Shown: positions 33,129 through 42,762 of the stretch, piece by piece
Position numbering within the stretch: position 1 is the stretch's first letter
How the letters are laid out: each line of letters begins with the position of its first letter
From: Coccinella septempunctata
Lineage: Eukaryota; Arthropoda; Insecta; Coleoptera; Coccinellidae
Assembly (NCBI RefSeq): GCF_907165205.1
Contig: NC_058192.1
Location: 30,408,001-30,472,000 of the forward strand
Length of the DNA stretch: 64,000 bases
Direction of reading: 5' to 3'
Translations under genes and position numbers: made by a program
The notes under the pieces: model-generated
What the model saw: only the letters and a program-made list of their open reading frames with translations
Told to the model about the DNA's origin: nothing
The model's database searches: none

Positions 33129-34484
33129 CAAAGATTGTAGAGTAGAAAGATAGGAAACGAAGCGACTAAAGTGATGTGAGCGCCATGTGTGTTTCAAATG
33201 TGTTTTTGAGGCCCTAAGACTGGTTAAAATTTTAATTCGAAGGACATATGAAATTTTGCGAGATGTCAGAGTCATATGGCCATTTTGATCGAACAGGTTT
33301 TGAATGTTTTGATTCTCGTATCCATAGACAACCGCGTATCGCCTTTTGTTTTTCGAGCCCGTTCTAGTTGCTGATTATTGAAATTTTTGTCTAATTTCTT
33401 GGCGAAAACCTCAAAATATCGTTCGAAAATTATTGTATGGTGAAGAACTGTGAATCAAATAAAACGAATTTTGCTAAGGAAAATGGGAATGTAAGTATTA
33501 ACTGGTAACATGTGACTCGGTCATTCGTTGATTTCTATTTTCAGTGCTACGAAGTGGATAAAATTCTGCAAACACTACTGACTACACCATGTGCAATGAA
33601 CATTTTACTGCAAGTCGATCGAGAACTGTTCATCCACGTAAATTGTTGCATACAGGAAGCATCCCTTACATGAAGGGCTCATTTAGGGGAAATTATGACT
33701 TTTATACCTCCATCCAAAGATTCTTAATTGCCTTCAATATATTCAAAAATCCAAAAGTTTTATGGATTTCGATTTGGGAATCGGGTGACTGTCACATTGT
33801 CGTTTGGAAAGCCAAAATTTTTTGAAACCTTCTGTGAGTGTTTTGTTCATTCGTCAATCAATTTGTATATTGTGTCATAAAGAGACCATACCATGACGAA
33901 ATCATAAAAAAGCATGAAGAAATTATACTGACGGGCTTGAATACAGGTCTTGTATACCTCTGTAAGGTTTTTTTCAATTGTGGTTCTGAAAATTTTGTAA
34001 ATAATATGTAAGTAACGGAAATGTGTATCCTATGACGGTAAATTGAATATTGGTTCATAACAATTTCTGATATAAATTGTACAAATTCAACTCAGTTTAT
34101 TAATTCAAAACGTTTTCGCAGAGAAAACACCTTTGACGTACTTATAGCAGATAACCATGTACTCTTGTATCCTAGTCAAAGCTCTATTCGTTGTCCATAA
34201 TTTCAAATTTTTGTAAATTTTTTATTGATTGCAAATAAAAATATATCACATCCAACAGCGTATTTCATTGATACCAATCAATGAATACCAACCAAAGAAT
34301 ATAATTCGAATTTCGCGCCTCTCAATTATAAAACAGAAAACTGTTATTAAACAGTTTTTCTGTATTGATAATACGTTTTCAGCGCCTTCTCATTGTCAAA
34401 TGTGTTTTCACTGGCCAACATGTAGTCGGTTTTTAGTACTAGCGATATGAGAGCGTTTCCTATCTTTCTACTCTATAATCTTTG
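33129..34484 (+). mobile_element. P-like (THAP) DNA element, copy 2
   Basis: Ends CAAAGATTGTAGAG and CTCTATAATCTTTG, flanked by a perfect 8-bp target duplication AGTCACAT (33121-33128 and 34485-34492). It is 1356 bp, shorter than copy 1 because it lacks the 93-bp duplication and has small deletions. Inserted in family F. Two independent copies with intact 8-bp duplications make the P-superfamily reading firm in structure, although no transposase catalytic region survives. Confidence 0.8.
33437..33690 (+). pseudogene. THAP-like zinc-finger remnant, two exons (better copy)
   Basis: Exon 1 (ATG at 33437, 18 codons, MVKNC start) ends at a GTAAGT donor (33491). A 54-nt intron ends TTTTCAG at 33544. 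Exon 2 encodes K-W-I-K-F-C in one frame and M-C-N-E-H-F-T-A in another, matching the THAP invariant Trp and the C-x2-H-F end of the C2CH finger. Followed by R-T-V-H-P-R-K-L-L. The frame change between the two blocks and the lack of a downstream catalytic domain mark it as dead. Confidence 0.5.
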
Positions 34485-34589
34485 AGTCACATTTATTTTC
34501 GACTTCATAATTATTATAGCGCTGATTTGAAACCCAAAAATGTTTTGACAAGCGTCATAACCCCACATTTTTGTACCATACAGAGGTTG

Positions 34590-35438
34590 AGTTCGACTTA
34601 GCGACTTTTCGACTCTGAGCACGTTTTCTATCTCTGAGTATTCCCTTATTTCCCTTTTCTGTTCGGGTCCAGACGGAGCATGTTCTCGTATCACGTTCTC
34701 ACTTCACCGAGTTTGCGGGTAGAGAACGATGGCGATCTGTCAAGTGTGAAGTTGTAACTGCCGTCATTGACAAAAACCAACGAGTACCTCTTTTGAAAAG
34801 TGCCCCTGCCGCCGTAATGAAAACAAAATGATTTTTTCGGACGGTTCAAGTGAATGTGAAGCAAAAATCTCGTTATTGACATTGGAATGATGCCCTATTT
34901 GAGAAAATTTGAAGATGTTTTTCAGATTTCAGAAAAATCTTCTGCGGAATCATTAAAGCAATGCAGAATTCAATCTGATATTGAAGACAAAAGTTGGTAC
35001 CATTTCAGATGCCTTTTACTTTCCTCTTCCTCATATGTAATCCAAAAAGAATTCAACACCAAATCTTATAATAGCATGGTTCAAATTCATTTTGCACTTT
35101 CAAATATCAGATAAACTTTTAAACAAACAAAAATCAAATAGTACAAATAATACCATATAAATAAATGACTAGGTCATTACTATTTGGTTCTTGGCTTAAA
35201 TCACACAAGCCTCTCTAGTCAATGGTGACGGCAAACAGAGCTCATCAAATTTCTGTGAAACGTTGGTCGTTGTTTTCTTGAGCTCCGAGGAATGCGGGAA
35301 TCTTGAAAGCACCAACATCCGAAACAATTTTCAAACCTTTCCATTCTTTCATATGCTGTGTTCTAAAAAAACACCAGATTTCGGAATGATCACTAATTGT
35401 TTTTACAAATTGTACTTTTATCTAATGCATATTTAAAT
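34590..35438 (+). repeat. Dispersed repeat H, copy 2 (uninterrupted)
   Basis: Same sequence as 29160-30985 without the LINE, in the opposite orientation. It contains an ORF at 34887-35114 (75 codons, starting MMPYLRKFED, with a K-S-W-Y-H-F-R-C segment); the homologous frame in copy 1 differs in a few residues. Its left edge cuts family F copy 4 and its right edge meets the LINE at 35440. No known domain; type of element unknown. Confidence 0.7.
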
Positions 35439-35439
35439 G

Positions 35440-36454
35440 ATGTCGACAGAGAACTCCCAGTACGAGTTTGAAAATGACCGGGAACGATATCTGATAATGA
35501 CGTCACGTTCCTGGTGCTCTATCCGTTCGATCTGTAGAACTACAACCCGACTGAGCCATAAACGCCATAGTGTGGGTTCCACACAGCTGATCCAAAGCCC
35601 AAAATACTATTAACATATGCCAGGAAAAGGGTGCGAGCCACATCAACGTTTCTAAGCTCAAAGGTTGTTCTAAATATGAAACCGAGCATTCGATTCGCTC
35701 TTTTAGAAGTATTGAAAATGTGCTTGTCAAAGAGCATTTTTGAGTCCAATATAATACCTAGATCTTTCACGGAGTTTACATGACAGACAGTTTCACCGAG
35801 AATTTGATACAATGGGGTGGGCATGGAGACAGTGGTATTTCTGGAAAAGGTTATGGATATACATTTAGACAGATTTAGAAAGAGATGATTATTCCTACAG
35901 TAATTTGTGAGCTGGTTCAAATCATCCTGAATGCGGAGCCTGATGTCGAGGGGACATGTGATAGAATGGAACACTTTCAGATCATCAGCATATAGAAGAA
36001 CTTTACAAAATTTAAAACACTTCATGATATCATTAATATAAATTAAAAAAAGAACTGGACCCAAGTGGGAGCCTTGTGGTACACCCGAAGTAATGCGAAC
36101 AACGGTTAAGTAGAAACCACCAAGATGAAATCGCTGATGCCTATCAGCCTATCTGACAAATAAGAACCGAACCACCTGAGGAGACTACCATGCACATGAT
36201 CATTACAAAGTGATCGATTTTGTCGAAGGCCTTGCTGAAGTCCGTATAAACAGCACCAACAGAAAGCCCGTATACGTATAAGGCCGTATGGTATTGACAG
36301 AGCCGTATAAAACCATGGTGATCAGCCTTCAATACACTCCTGATATCATAGTACAAGAAATCAGTCACGATGCTCTCAAACAACTTGCCAATTGTGCAAA
36401 GTTTGGAAATTGGTCTGCAGTTCTCAACTAAATTTTTATCACCTGATTCGAGTA
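35440..36454 (-). pseudogene. Split LINE, part 4: RT core and C-terminus
   Basis: Frames at 36467-36144 and 36064-35540 encode E-S-G-D-K-N-L-V-E-N-C-R-P-I-S (RT motif 1), Y-T-D-F-S-K-A-F-D (motif 3), MGPVLFLIYIND (motif 4) and LLYADDLKVF with the catalytic YADD (near 35985). N-L-S-K-C and V-K-D-L-G-I-I-L-D follow. A shift near 36100 separates the two frames. A further Q-I-E-R-I-E-H stretch past the stop at 35540 continues to about 35440. Defective. Confidence 0.8.
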
Positions 36455-37195
36455 CAGGGTATCCCAAATTGCTTGATTTTGGCAGTTTCTGGTACCTCTA
36501 GACTAGATAGGTGAAACCTTTGAAAGGAGTCCTGAGCTCGATTTTCGTGAAAAAAAGATACGATAAAATTTTGATAATTTGTTGATTTCGAAAATGTGCC
36601 GTATCTTTTTTATTAACAAAAATATCTGAAAGCGGTCTAAACTTTTTATAGGCACTTTTTCACTGGAAATATGATACCTTCAACTTTTTTTTATCTCGTG
36701 TACTAAGGGTGGAAAAAACAACTTTTTTTTTTGTTGGTGCATCGGCATCGACTGCAAAGGTCATTAGCCGTAAACAACTTCATTATTTTAAATACGAATA
36801 CATTCTTTTTTTTTGCCTCATATCATACAAAAAAGAATCAGCCTTTCAAAAATATATATACATAAGTCGATATATCGGGTGTAAGGGGAAAGGATGCGTT
36901 TTATAGCCTCTCCTCTCAAATGCCAACCTCACCTACTCGCGGTGCACCCTGTTCTTACGAACGAGGCTCTGGCGACCGAACATGAGCGGTATAACTCTGT
37001 TTCCCACAATTACGTAGCCTAAACATTGGCTTGAGCAGAAAATGGCTCTCTGCGTTGCTCAAGTTACGTCTCAGACCTTGTCGTCTCAGGATACCTGTGC
37101 CACAAGATAATCTAGTCGTAGCCGCAACCAAAGTTGCACTGACAGCGTTACCAGTGCAGCTTTTGAACACCTTCTTACGCAGCTCCTACAAAAAG

Positions 37196-38935
37196 ATGGA
37201 TCAGTCGAACAGGACAAAATTCGTATCCGGAGGTAAAATACCCTCCCATTCGGATCTCCGGAGGAGGGTGCCTGAGCGAGTGAATCATCGAACAAACACC
37301 AATGAAAAGCACATAGCTTTTGCAGCATGGAACGTTAGAACCTTGCTAGACAACCCCAAGGCCGACCGACCAGAGAGGCGTACTGCCCTAATCGATAAGG
37401 AACTGCAACGAACATCCATTGCAATAGTTGCTTTAAGCGAAACACGCTTTTCGGACGAAGGTAGCTTGGTAGAACAAGCGTATACTTTTTTCTGGAAAGG
37501 CTTGCCGGAAGGCGAAATCAGACAACATGGCGTAGGCTTTGCCATTAGAAACGACCTGGCCGCCAAACTTACCGAAAATCCAGTTGGTATCTCAGAACGT
37601 TTAATGAACCTACGTTTTCCTGCAGCGAATAACACGTTTGTGAACATCACTGCAGTATACGCACCCACTTTGAACTCCTCTGACAACTTGAAGGACACTT
37701 TTTACGAAACACTCGTTGCTACATTAAGAAAAATCCAAAAACGGGAACGAATTATTCTCCTTGGAGACTTCAACACCAGAGTGGGCAGAGGTCAAGATTC
37801 AGAACTATGGCCGGGAATAATAGGGAAACACGGCACAGACAGCATTAATTCGAATGGAGAACGTCTGCTGGCTCTTTGTGCAGAACACAATCTGTGCATA
37901 ACGAACACCTATTTTATTACGAGACCCAATTCAAGGGGGACCTGGCGCCACCCGCGCTCAGGGAATTGGCAAACCCTCGACTATGTGATCGTGAGAAGGA
38001 AAGATCTGAAAGAGGTGTTGGTCACTAAACCCAGAGCAGATCTGGAGTGCTGGACTGATCATAGGCTGGTAATCTCGAGAATGAAAATCTCAATGCGCCC
38101 AAAATACCAACGCAAGCCGAAGTATCTAAGAGAGCGCTTTCAAATATCCAAACTACAAAACCCTTCTACAAAGGACAAATTCACAGCTGCCGTCAAAGAT
38201 AGCCTAACACCACCGGATTATAACGACGACATTGAGACTCATTGGCTCCGTTTCAAGTCATCCCTTACAAATACAGCGAAAGAAATACTGGGCACAGAAC
38301 GCTCCCGAAAATCCCCAGACTGGTTTGCCGACAGCGAAACTCATATCGCACCCCTTTTGGACGCAAAACACAAAGCGATGAAAACCGCAATTAACAAGCC
38401 TGGCGATGTTGCAGCCCAAATAAGTTTCATAAACATAAAACGCGAGGTCCGTCAAGGAATAAGAAAAATCAAGGACAGCTGGTGGAAAGAAAAAGCAAGG
38501 GAAATACAAGCTTACGCCGATAACCATGACTACAGGCGTTTTTTCGAAGCTATTAAAACTGTTTACGGTCCAAGCAGAAAAGCTAGCTTTCCTATGAGAG
38601 ATGCTCATGGAGCTATTCTAACTGATGATAGAAAAATTCTCGAAAGATGGAAGGAGCACTACTCACAGGTCTTGAATCAAAATAACGACTCGGATTTATC
38701 CATTTTAGACCTGCTCCCCGCGTATAGTCCGATGACATCGCTTGATGACGAAATCTCAATGTCGGAAATCATAAGTGCGATTAAAAATATGAAAAATGAT
38801 AAGTCACCTGGTCTAGACGGCATTCCAGCGGAGATATTCAAAGCCTTGGATGAGGACATTGTCAATAGTCTCCTAATACTATTCCGCAAAATCTGGGAAC
38901 AGGGGATGTGCCACAAGACTTCAGAGACGCTTTAG
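37196..38935 (+). CDS. LINE ORF, endonuclease and start of RT
   Basis: The open frame begins at 37031, but the ATG at 37196 (MDQSNRTKF) is the more likely start because the upstream part reads like 5' UTR and has no domain. The apurinic-type endonuclease shows W-N-V-R-T-L, the catalytic Glu in A-L-S-E-T-R, V-Y-A-P-T, GDFNTRVGRG, T-W-R-H-P, L-D-Y-V-I-V and the final W-T-D-H-R, so all expected catalytic positions are present. A linker leads to the RT beginning, K-S-P-G-L-D-G-I-P-A-E-I-F. The enzyme would nick target DNA for target-primed copying. The frame ends at 38935 only because a base seems missing in a G-run at about 38900-38903 (GGGG before ATGTGCC); with one more base the reading continues into the next entry. 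Confidence 0.85.
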   Translation: MDQSNRTKFVSGGKIPSHSDLRRRVPERVNHRTNTNEKHIAFAAWNVRTLLDNPKADRPERRTALIDKELQRTSIAIVALSETRFSDEGSLVEQAYTFFWKGLPEGEIRQHGVGFAIRNDLAAKLTENPVGISERLMNLRFPAANNTFVNITAVYAPTLNSSDNLKDTFYETLVATLRKIQKRERIILLGDFNTRVGRGQDSELWPGIIGKHGTDSINSNGERLLALCAEHNLCITNTYFITRPNSRGTWRHPRSGNWQTLDYVIVRRKDLKEVLVTKPRADLECWTDHRLVISRMKISMRPKYQRKPKYLRERFQISKLQNPSTKDKFTAAVKDSLTPPDYNDDIETHWLRFKSSLTNTAKEILGTERSRKSPDWFADSETHIAPLLDAKHKAMKTAINKPGDVAAQISFINIKREVRQGIRKIKDSWWKEKAREIQAYADNHDYRRFFEAIKTVYGPSRKASFPMRDAHGAILTDDRKILERWKEHYSQVLNQNNDSDLSILDLLPAYSPMTSLDDEISMSEIISAIKNMKNDKSPGLDGIPAEIFKALDEDIVNSLLILFRKIWEQGMCHKTSETL

Positions 38936-40434
38936 TTATCAACCTCTATAAGAACAGAGGCGATACGTCGAATTGCAACAATTACAGAGGCATATCGTTG
39001 CTTAACGTGGCCGGTAAAGTTCTCTCGAAGATTATGGCTAATCGTCTAGTTCCACTCTTAGAGAAGCTTTTACCTGAATCCCAGTGCGGCTTTCGACCAA
39101 ATCGAGGTACGGAAGACCTAATTTTTACACTGCGACAGTTACAAGAAAAGGCCCGTGAACAACAATCAAGGATTTATACAGCCTTCATCGATTTAAGCAA
39201 GGCATTCGACTCGGTGAATCGGAGAGCGCTATGGAAAATCATGGCACGTCTAGGAGTACCCGAAAAATTCCTAGCAGTGTGTAAAAGCCTTCATACCAAC
39301 AACACCGCTAGAATACAGCATAATGGCTCTACAACCGACCATTTCTCAACCAACTCTGGACTAAAACAAGGCTGCGTATTAGCGCCTTTACTGTTCAATA
39401 TTTTCGCCATAGCTGTATCGATAATTGCTGACATGAGCATGCCCGTAAGAGGTGTTGGGATAAGATTCAGATTTGATGGAGGCCTGTTTAACCTGAAGCG
39501 CCTCAGAGCAAAAACCCGTACCAAGTTTATCACGGAACTTCAATATGCAGACGACTGTTCACTCATCGCTAGCAGCTCAGAGGATCTACAGATAATGATG
39601 GACACCTATAAACTTATAAACGAAGCTTTAGGCCTTAGACTCAATATTGACAAGACCAAAATCCTTGTGAGTCCGCCAGAAAGCCTTCAAACAGATATCA
39701 GCCTGGACAATGAAACTCTAGAACAGGTCGAGCAGTTCAAATACTTGGGAAGCTTCATAAATACTAGGGCTAACCTTGACACGGAAATACACAACCGTAT
39801 CAATTCGGCATCACGGGCATTCTGGAAGCTGAAGGACAGAGTGTTTCAAAATCACGACCTCAATCTGAAGACCAAGACAGCTGTTTACAGAGCAGTGGTC
39901 CTCCCAACGCTTCTTTACGGAAGCGAAAGCTGGACTCCCTACAGGCGACATATTAAACAGCTTGAACAGACGCAGCAACGTCATCTAAGACAGAATATGC
40001 ACATCAGATGGTTCCATAAAGTTTCGAATGCAGAAGTCTTGCAGCGCACGAGTTGTACAACAGTTGAGACTCAAGTAACGAGGGCCCGACTCAGATGGAG
40101 CGGCCACATTCTGAGGATGAAAGACACAAGACTCCCCAAGATAGCTCTATACGGCGAACTCACTGAGGGAGCCCGGAAACCAGGAGGTCAGTATAAGCGG
40201 TTTAAGGATACACTACATCAATCCCTGAAATCAGTTAATGCCAATCATAACTGGGAACAACTAGCGTTAGACAGGTCACAGTGGAGGTCTTTGGTACACA
40301 GTTATAATGGAGAATCGAGAAGGATACAGCGGCGGCCAGATCTGGTTGGTGACTATCCATGCCCTGAGTGTGGAAGGATCTGCAGGTCACGGTTGGGTCT
40401 CTTTAGTCACAGGAGGGCACACAGTCGCAACTAG
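38908..40434 (+). CDS. LINE ORF, reverse transcriptase and C-terminal zinc finger
   Basis: Continues the previous frame (D-V-P-Q-D-F-R-D-A-L-V-I). RT blocks in order: N-Y-R-G-I-S-L-L-N-V-A, E-S-Q-C-G-F-R-P-N-R-G, FIDLSKAFDSV (first catalytic Asp), SGLKQGCVLAPLLFNIF, LQYADDCSLI (catalytic pair, near 39545), then F-K-Y-L-G-S-F-I-N and L-L-Y-G-S-E-S-W. The maturase-like tail includes R-L-R-W-S-G-H-I-L-R-M and ends in CPECGRICRSRLGLFSHRR, a C-x2-C-x12-H-x3-H finger that may bind nucleic acid. No stop or deletion in 508 codons. Its own first ATG is an artefact of the frameshift. If the missing base is a sequencing error, the element may be complete. Confidence 0.85.
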   Translation: MPQDFRDALVINLYKNRGDTSNCNNYRGISLLNVAGKVLSKIMANRLVPLLEKLLPESQCGFRPNRGTEDLIFTLRQLQEKAREQQSRIYTAFIDLSKAFDSVNRRALWKIMARLGVPEKFLAVCKSLHTNNTARIQHNGSTTDHFSTNSGLKQGCVLAPLLFNIFAIAVSIIADMSMPVRGVGIRFRFDGGLFNLKRLRAKTRTKFITELQYADDCSLIASSSEDLQIMMDTYKLINEALGLRLNIDKTKILVSPPESLQTDISLDNETLEQVEQFKYLGSFINTRANLDTEIHNRINSASRAFWKLKDRVFQNHDLNLKTKTAVYRAVVLPTLLYGSESWTPYRRHIKQLEQTQQRHLRQNMHIRWFHKVSNAEVLQRTSCTTVETQVTRARLRWSGHILRMKDTRLPKIALYGELTEGARKPGGQYKRFKDTLHQSLKSVNANHNWEQLALDRSQWRSLVHSYNGESRRIQRRPDLVGDYPCPECGRICRSRLGLFSHRRAHSRN

Positions 40435-40679
40435 CACTAAGAAATTACAAGTCTGTTCGAATTTTTTTTTCTTTTTTTTTTCTTCTTCTTCTTTTTGTAG
40501 ATTTATTCCCGGTAACGGGATACAGCAATGAATGAATGACTTTCTTACACGAGGCAAAATTACCATTTTAGTGAAATTTTTATTATTGCTGGAATTCTAT
40601 GAAATCATTGACCTCAAAATTGTCCACTCCCAATAAATCTCCATCTCTATGATACGAATTGAAACTTCCCGTTCTCATA

Positions 40680-40889
40680 AGGTCCTTTAGTTTGCATAAA
40701 AAGTGTAGCACTTTTCTACACTCGATTTGATTCACATCATTGTAGATGATGTGTAGTTTATCTACACATTGTCAAAAGGGGATGTAGATAAACTACACCT
40801 CCAATACACTGGTGTAAATTCAATCAACAAACGAATACTAAAATCGAGTGTAGGAAAGTGCCACACTTTTTATGCAAACGAAAGGACCT
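40680..40889. mobile_element. MITE U (AGGTCCTTT ends)
   Basis: TIRs of about 50 bp: AGGTCCTTTAGTTTGCATAA on the left and TTATGCAAACGAAAGGACCT on the right, with the inner block TGTAGCACTTTTCTACACTC mirrored. Flanked by ATA on both sides (40677-40679, 40890-40892). The centre holds further inverted GTAGATAAACTACA-type motifs. Non-coding, lying in the B arm. Confidence 0.8.
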
Positions 40890-41051
40890 ATAATTTCATT
40901 TGTTAGCTGAAACACCTATTACTTCAATAAAATCATGTAATTCCACTTACACTCAATTGGAATAAATATCAGAATTTCTATAAAAAGTTCTCAAATTGAG
41001 TTACATTATTCTGTAAAAATATTCTACTTGTTTTTCTAACAGAATTCACTG

Positions 41052-41583
41052 AATAGGGAATACTCCTTCTGACGAAAATGATATATTTTTTATGAAATAT
41101 CTTCGAAACGTCACAGTTTGAAATTAGCATTTCAACCGTTTCTCAAAAAAAATTTAAAGCGTTTTGTGAGAATTGTACAAGCTGGCAACATCGACTGAAA
41201 TATGCCTTGATAATAAAGGACAACAAATGCATTATATTGATGAGATAGACAAAGATGGTTGTCTATGAAGTCTGCGACGAACGAGGAAGGTCGTAAAATT
41301 TTATGGGATTTTTATGGCCCGGTTGCAGTTGAAGCTCACCAGTTAGTAGACGCTGTAGATCAACAGCTGTTATTTTATAAACAAACTGATCGGACATTGT
41401 TCTTTTCATTGTCTTGTATGCGCTGTTGCCAAATCTTAAACTTCGCACAAAACGATTCAAATTTTAAAACCCCATATTTGAAGGATCATTTTGAATAGTT
41501 TCCGCGGTGAATTTGAAAAAATCATGAATTAAACTGATGCTTATTCAGTTTTAAACTTGCAATTGAGGAGAAATCCCCATTCA
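41052..41583 (-). repeat. Dispersed repeat J, copy in B
   Basis: Reverse complement of 47940-48539 (shared AATAGGG-x-x-TACTCCTTCTGA at one end, TTCAGTTT-x-AACTTGC near the other). The minus-strand ORF 41460-41263 ends F-Y-D-L-P-R-S-S-Q-T-S and has no known domain. Nature of J unknown; the AATAGGGATTACTCC end could be a TIR, but the partner end does not match it. Confidence 0.6.
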
Positions 41584-41599
41584 ACAACATAACTGGTGA

Positions 41600-42013
41600 A
41601 ATGGCGTTCCTGACTCTCTGGTTATCTTGCTGGCCAGGCAGTAGGATCATGCATTCCCATCCACTGGTTCTCGAATAAACTATTCAATTTGATTTTAGTT
41701 CGTTGCGGATTATGGGCAGGTGCGCCATCCTGCTGATAAGAAAGCAACCTCGATTCACTGAGAGTAATATTATAAATATACTCCTCAACAAAATTTTCTG
41801 AAATATTCAAATAAGCCATTCCAAATTTTCTTCATATATTTTAGGTCCCAGAAATCTTCCGTTCCCAATTGCAAGCCATACATTGAATCCAAACCGTAAT
41901 TGTCTGTTTATTTGTCTACAAATATTTTCATATTGTTTATTACGTCTATTGAATAGCACATCACTATTGATCCTCAATTTATCTATTAATTTTATATTAA
42001 CGGAAAGTTTCAA
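41600..42013 (-). pseudogene. DD41D-type transposase fragment of element B
   Basis: Minus-strand frames 42013-41807 and 41819-41622 give F-G-F-N-V-W-L-A-I-G-N, then LLSYQQDGAPAHN (second catalytic Asp) and N-Q-W-M-G-M-H-D-P-T-A-W-P-A-R. A stop follows where the P-D-L-x-P-x-D block with the third Asp should be. Compared with the A3 gene, the N-terminal HTH and the first Asp are missing. The first 30 codons of the upper ORF are actually TIR sequence. Dead, but it shows what kind of transposase belongs to B. Confidence 0.65.
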
Positions 42014-42541
42014 TTCGTTTCATAGAGATGGAGATTTATTGGTAGTTGACAATTTTGTGGTCAATGGTTTTATAGAATTCTATCAAAAATGCAAATTTTA
42101 CTGAGATGGTGATTTTGCCTCGAGTTAGAAAGTAATATATCGACATATATCTATTTTTGAAAAGCTAATTTTTTTTGGATAATATGGGGCCAAAAAAAAG
42201 AATGCATTTGTATTTTAAATAACGAAGGTGTTTTTTTTTTCGCGTTAGTACTAGAGATAAAAAAAATATTGAATATGGTATCGCATTTCCAATGAAAAAG
42301 TGCCTGTAGAATGTTTTTACCGTTTTCAGATATTTTTGTATGTAAAGACGTACGGCACATTTTCGAAATCGGCAAAATATCAAAATTTGGTCATATCTTC
42401 AAAACAAATGAAGATATCGTGAAACGGTTTTCAGTTATGGACTTTTCACGAAAATCGAGCCCAGGACTCCTTTCAAAGTTTTTACCTATTTAGTCTAGAA
42501 GTGCCAGAAACAGCCAAAATCAAGCAATTTGGGATACCCTG

Positions 42542-42762
42542 AACAGGGGTTAAGCTACTAAATTTCCACCGATCCGACAAACACCCCTCCTTCAGAGAAC
42601 TATTAAACAAAATGAACAAAGGCTCAGCAATCTTGTCGCAGCAATTTTTCGAAAATGTATATCATCGGGACCAGGACTCCCATGACATATGGCTGCGATC
42701 TTATCGCGAATTTCATACCGCCCAATCTATTTCCTATATGCAGAGTTGTATTATGATGAGAT
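42542..42762 (-). pseudogene. Split LINE, part 3: start of RT
   Basis: Minus-strand translation reads Y-E-I-R-D-K-I-A-A-I-C-H-G, then SPGPDDIHF (the conserved S-P-G-P-D-G-I block before RT motif 1). A frame change and G-V-C-R-I-G-G-N follow, up to the B insertion site. It connects parts 2 and 4 of the LINE. Confidence 0.65.

Larger units (their letters stand above)
32919..34588 (+). mobile_element. TIR family F, copy 4 (partial, split by P-like copy 2)
   Basis: 32919-33128 and 34485-34588 are colinear with about 18930-19250 of copy 2 (ACAACTGATGTAACGTATTC, GTATTTTCC, AAAAATGTTTTGACAAGC, CATAACCCCACATTTT). The left two thirds of the element are absent and the right end is cut at repeat H. The P-like element was inserted into this copy, so family F is older here. 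Confidence 0.75.
36876..40539 (+). mobile_element. Full-length-looking LINE, endonuclease + RT + zinc finger
   Basis: It interrupts the left arm of B exactly: the arm stops at GTCGATATAT (36875) and resumes at CTTTCTTACACGAGG. A 5' UTR of about 320 bp precedes one long coding region (37196-40434) with a single frameshift. The 3' UTR has a pyrimidine-rich tract (40464-40495) and ends in (AATG)n at about 40528-40539. Length of 3.66 kb, one ORF and a tetranucleotide tail are RTE-like, but the C-terminal CCHH finger and RT inserts resemble a broader LINE group often annotated as CFDP2-like, so I leave the clade open. A truncated relative lies at 28650-29152. Confidence 0.85.
36455..42541. mobile_element. 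Long-TIR element B (CAGGGTATCCC ends), host of a nested LINE
   Basis: Starts CAGGGTATCCCAAATTGC and ends with its inverse at 42541; TA precedes it and AA follows (a likely mutated TA duplication). The inverted arms are long: 36455-36875 continues after the nested LINE at 40540-40679, and pairs with 42541-42000. It carries a decayed DD41D-type transposase (42013-41600, minus), MITE U and repeat J. Without the insertions it would be about 2 kb. Its ends and transposase make it a relative of family A. Confidence 0.8.

Noticed and set aside
37086..37698. Minus-strand ORFs over the LINE endonuclease
   Set aside because: Shadows of the plus-strand LINE frame, which holds all conserved motifs.
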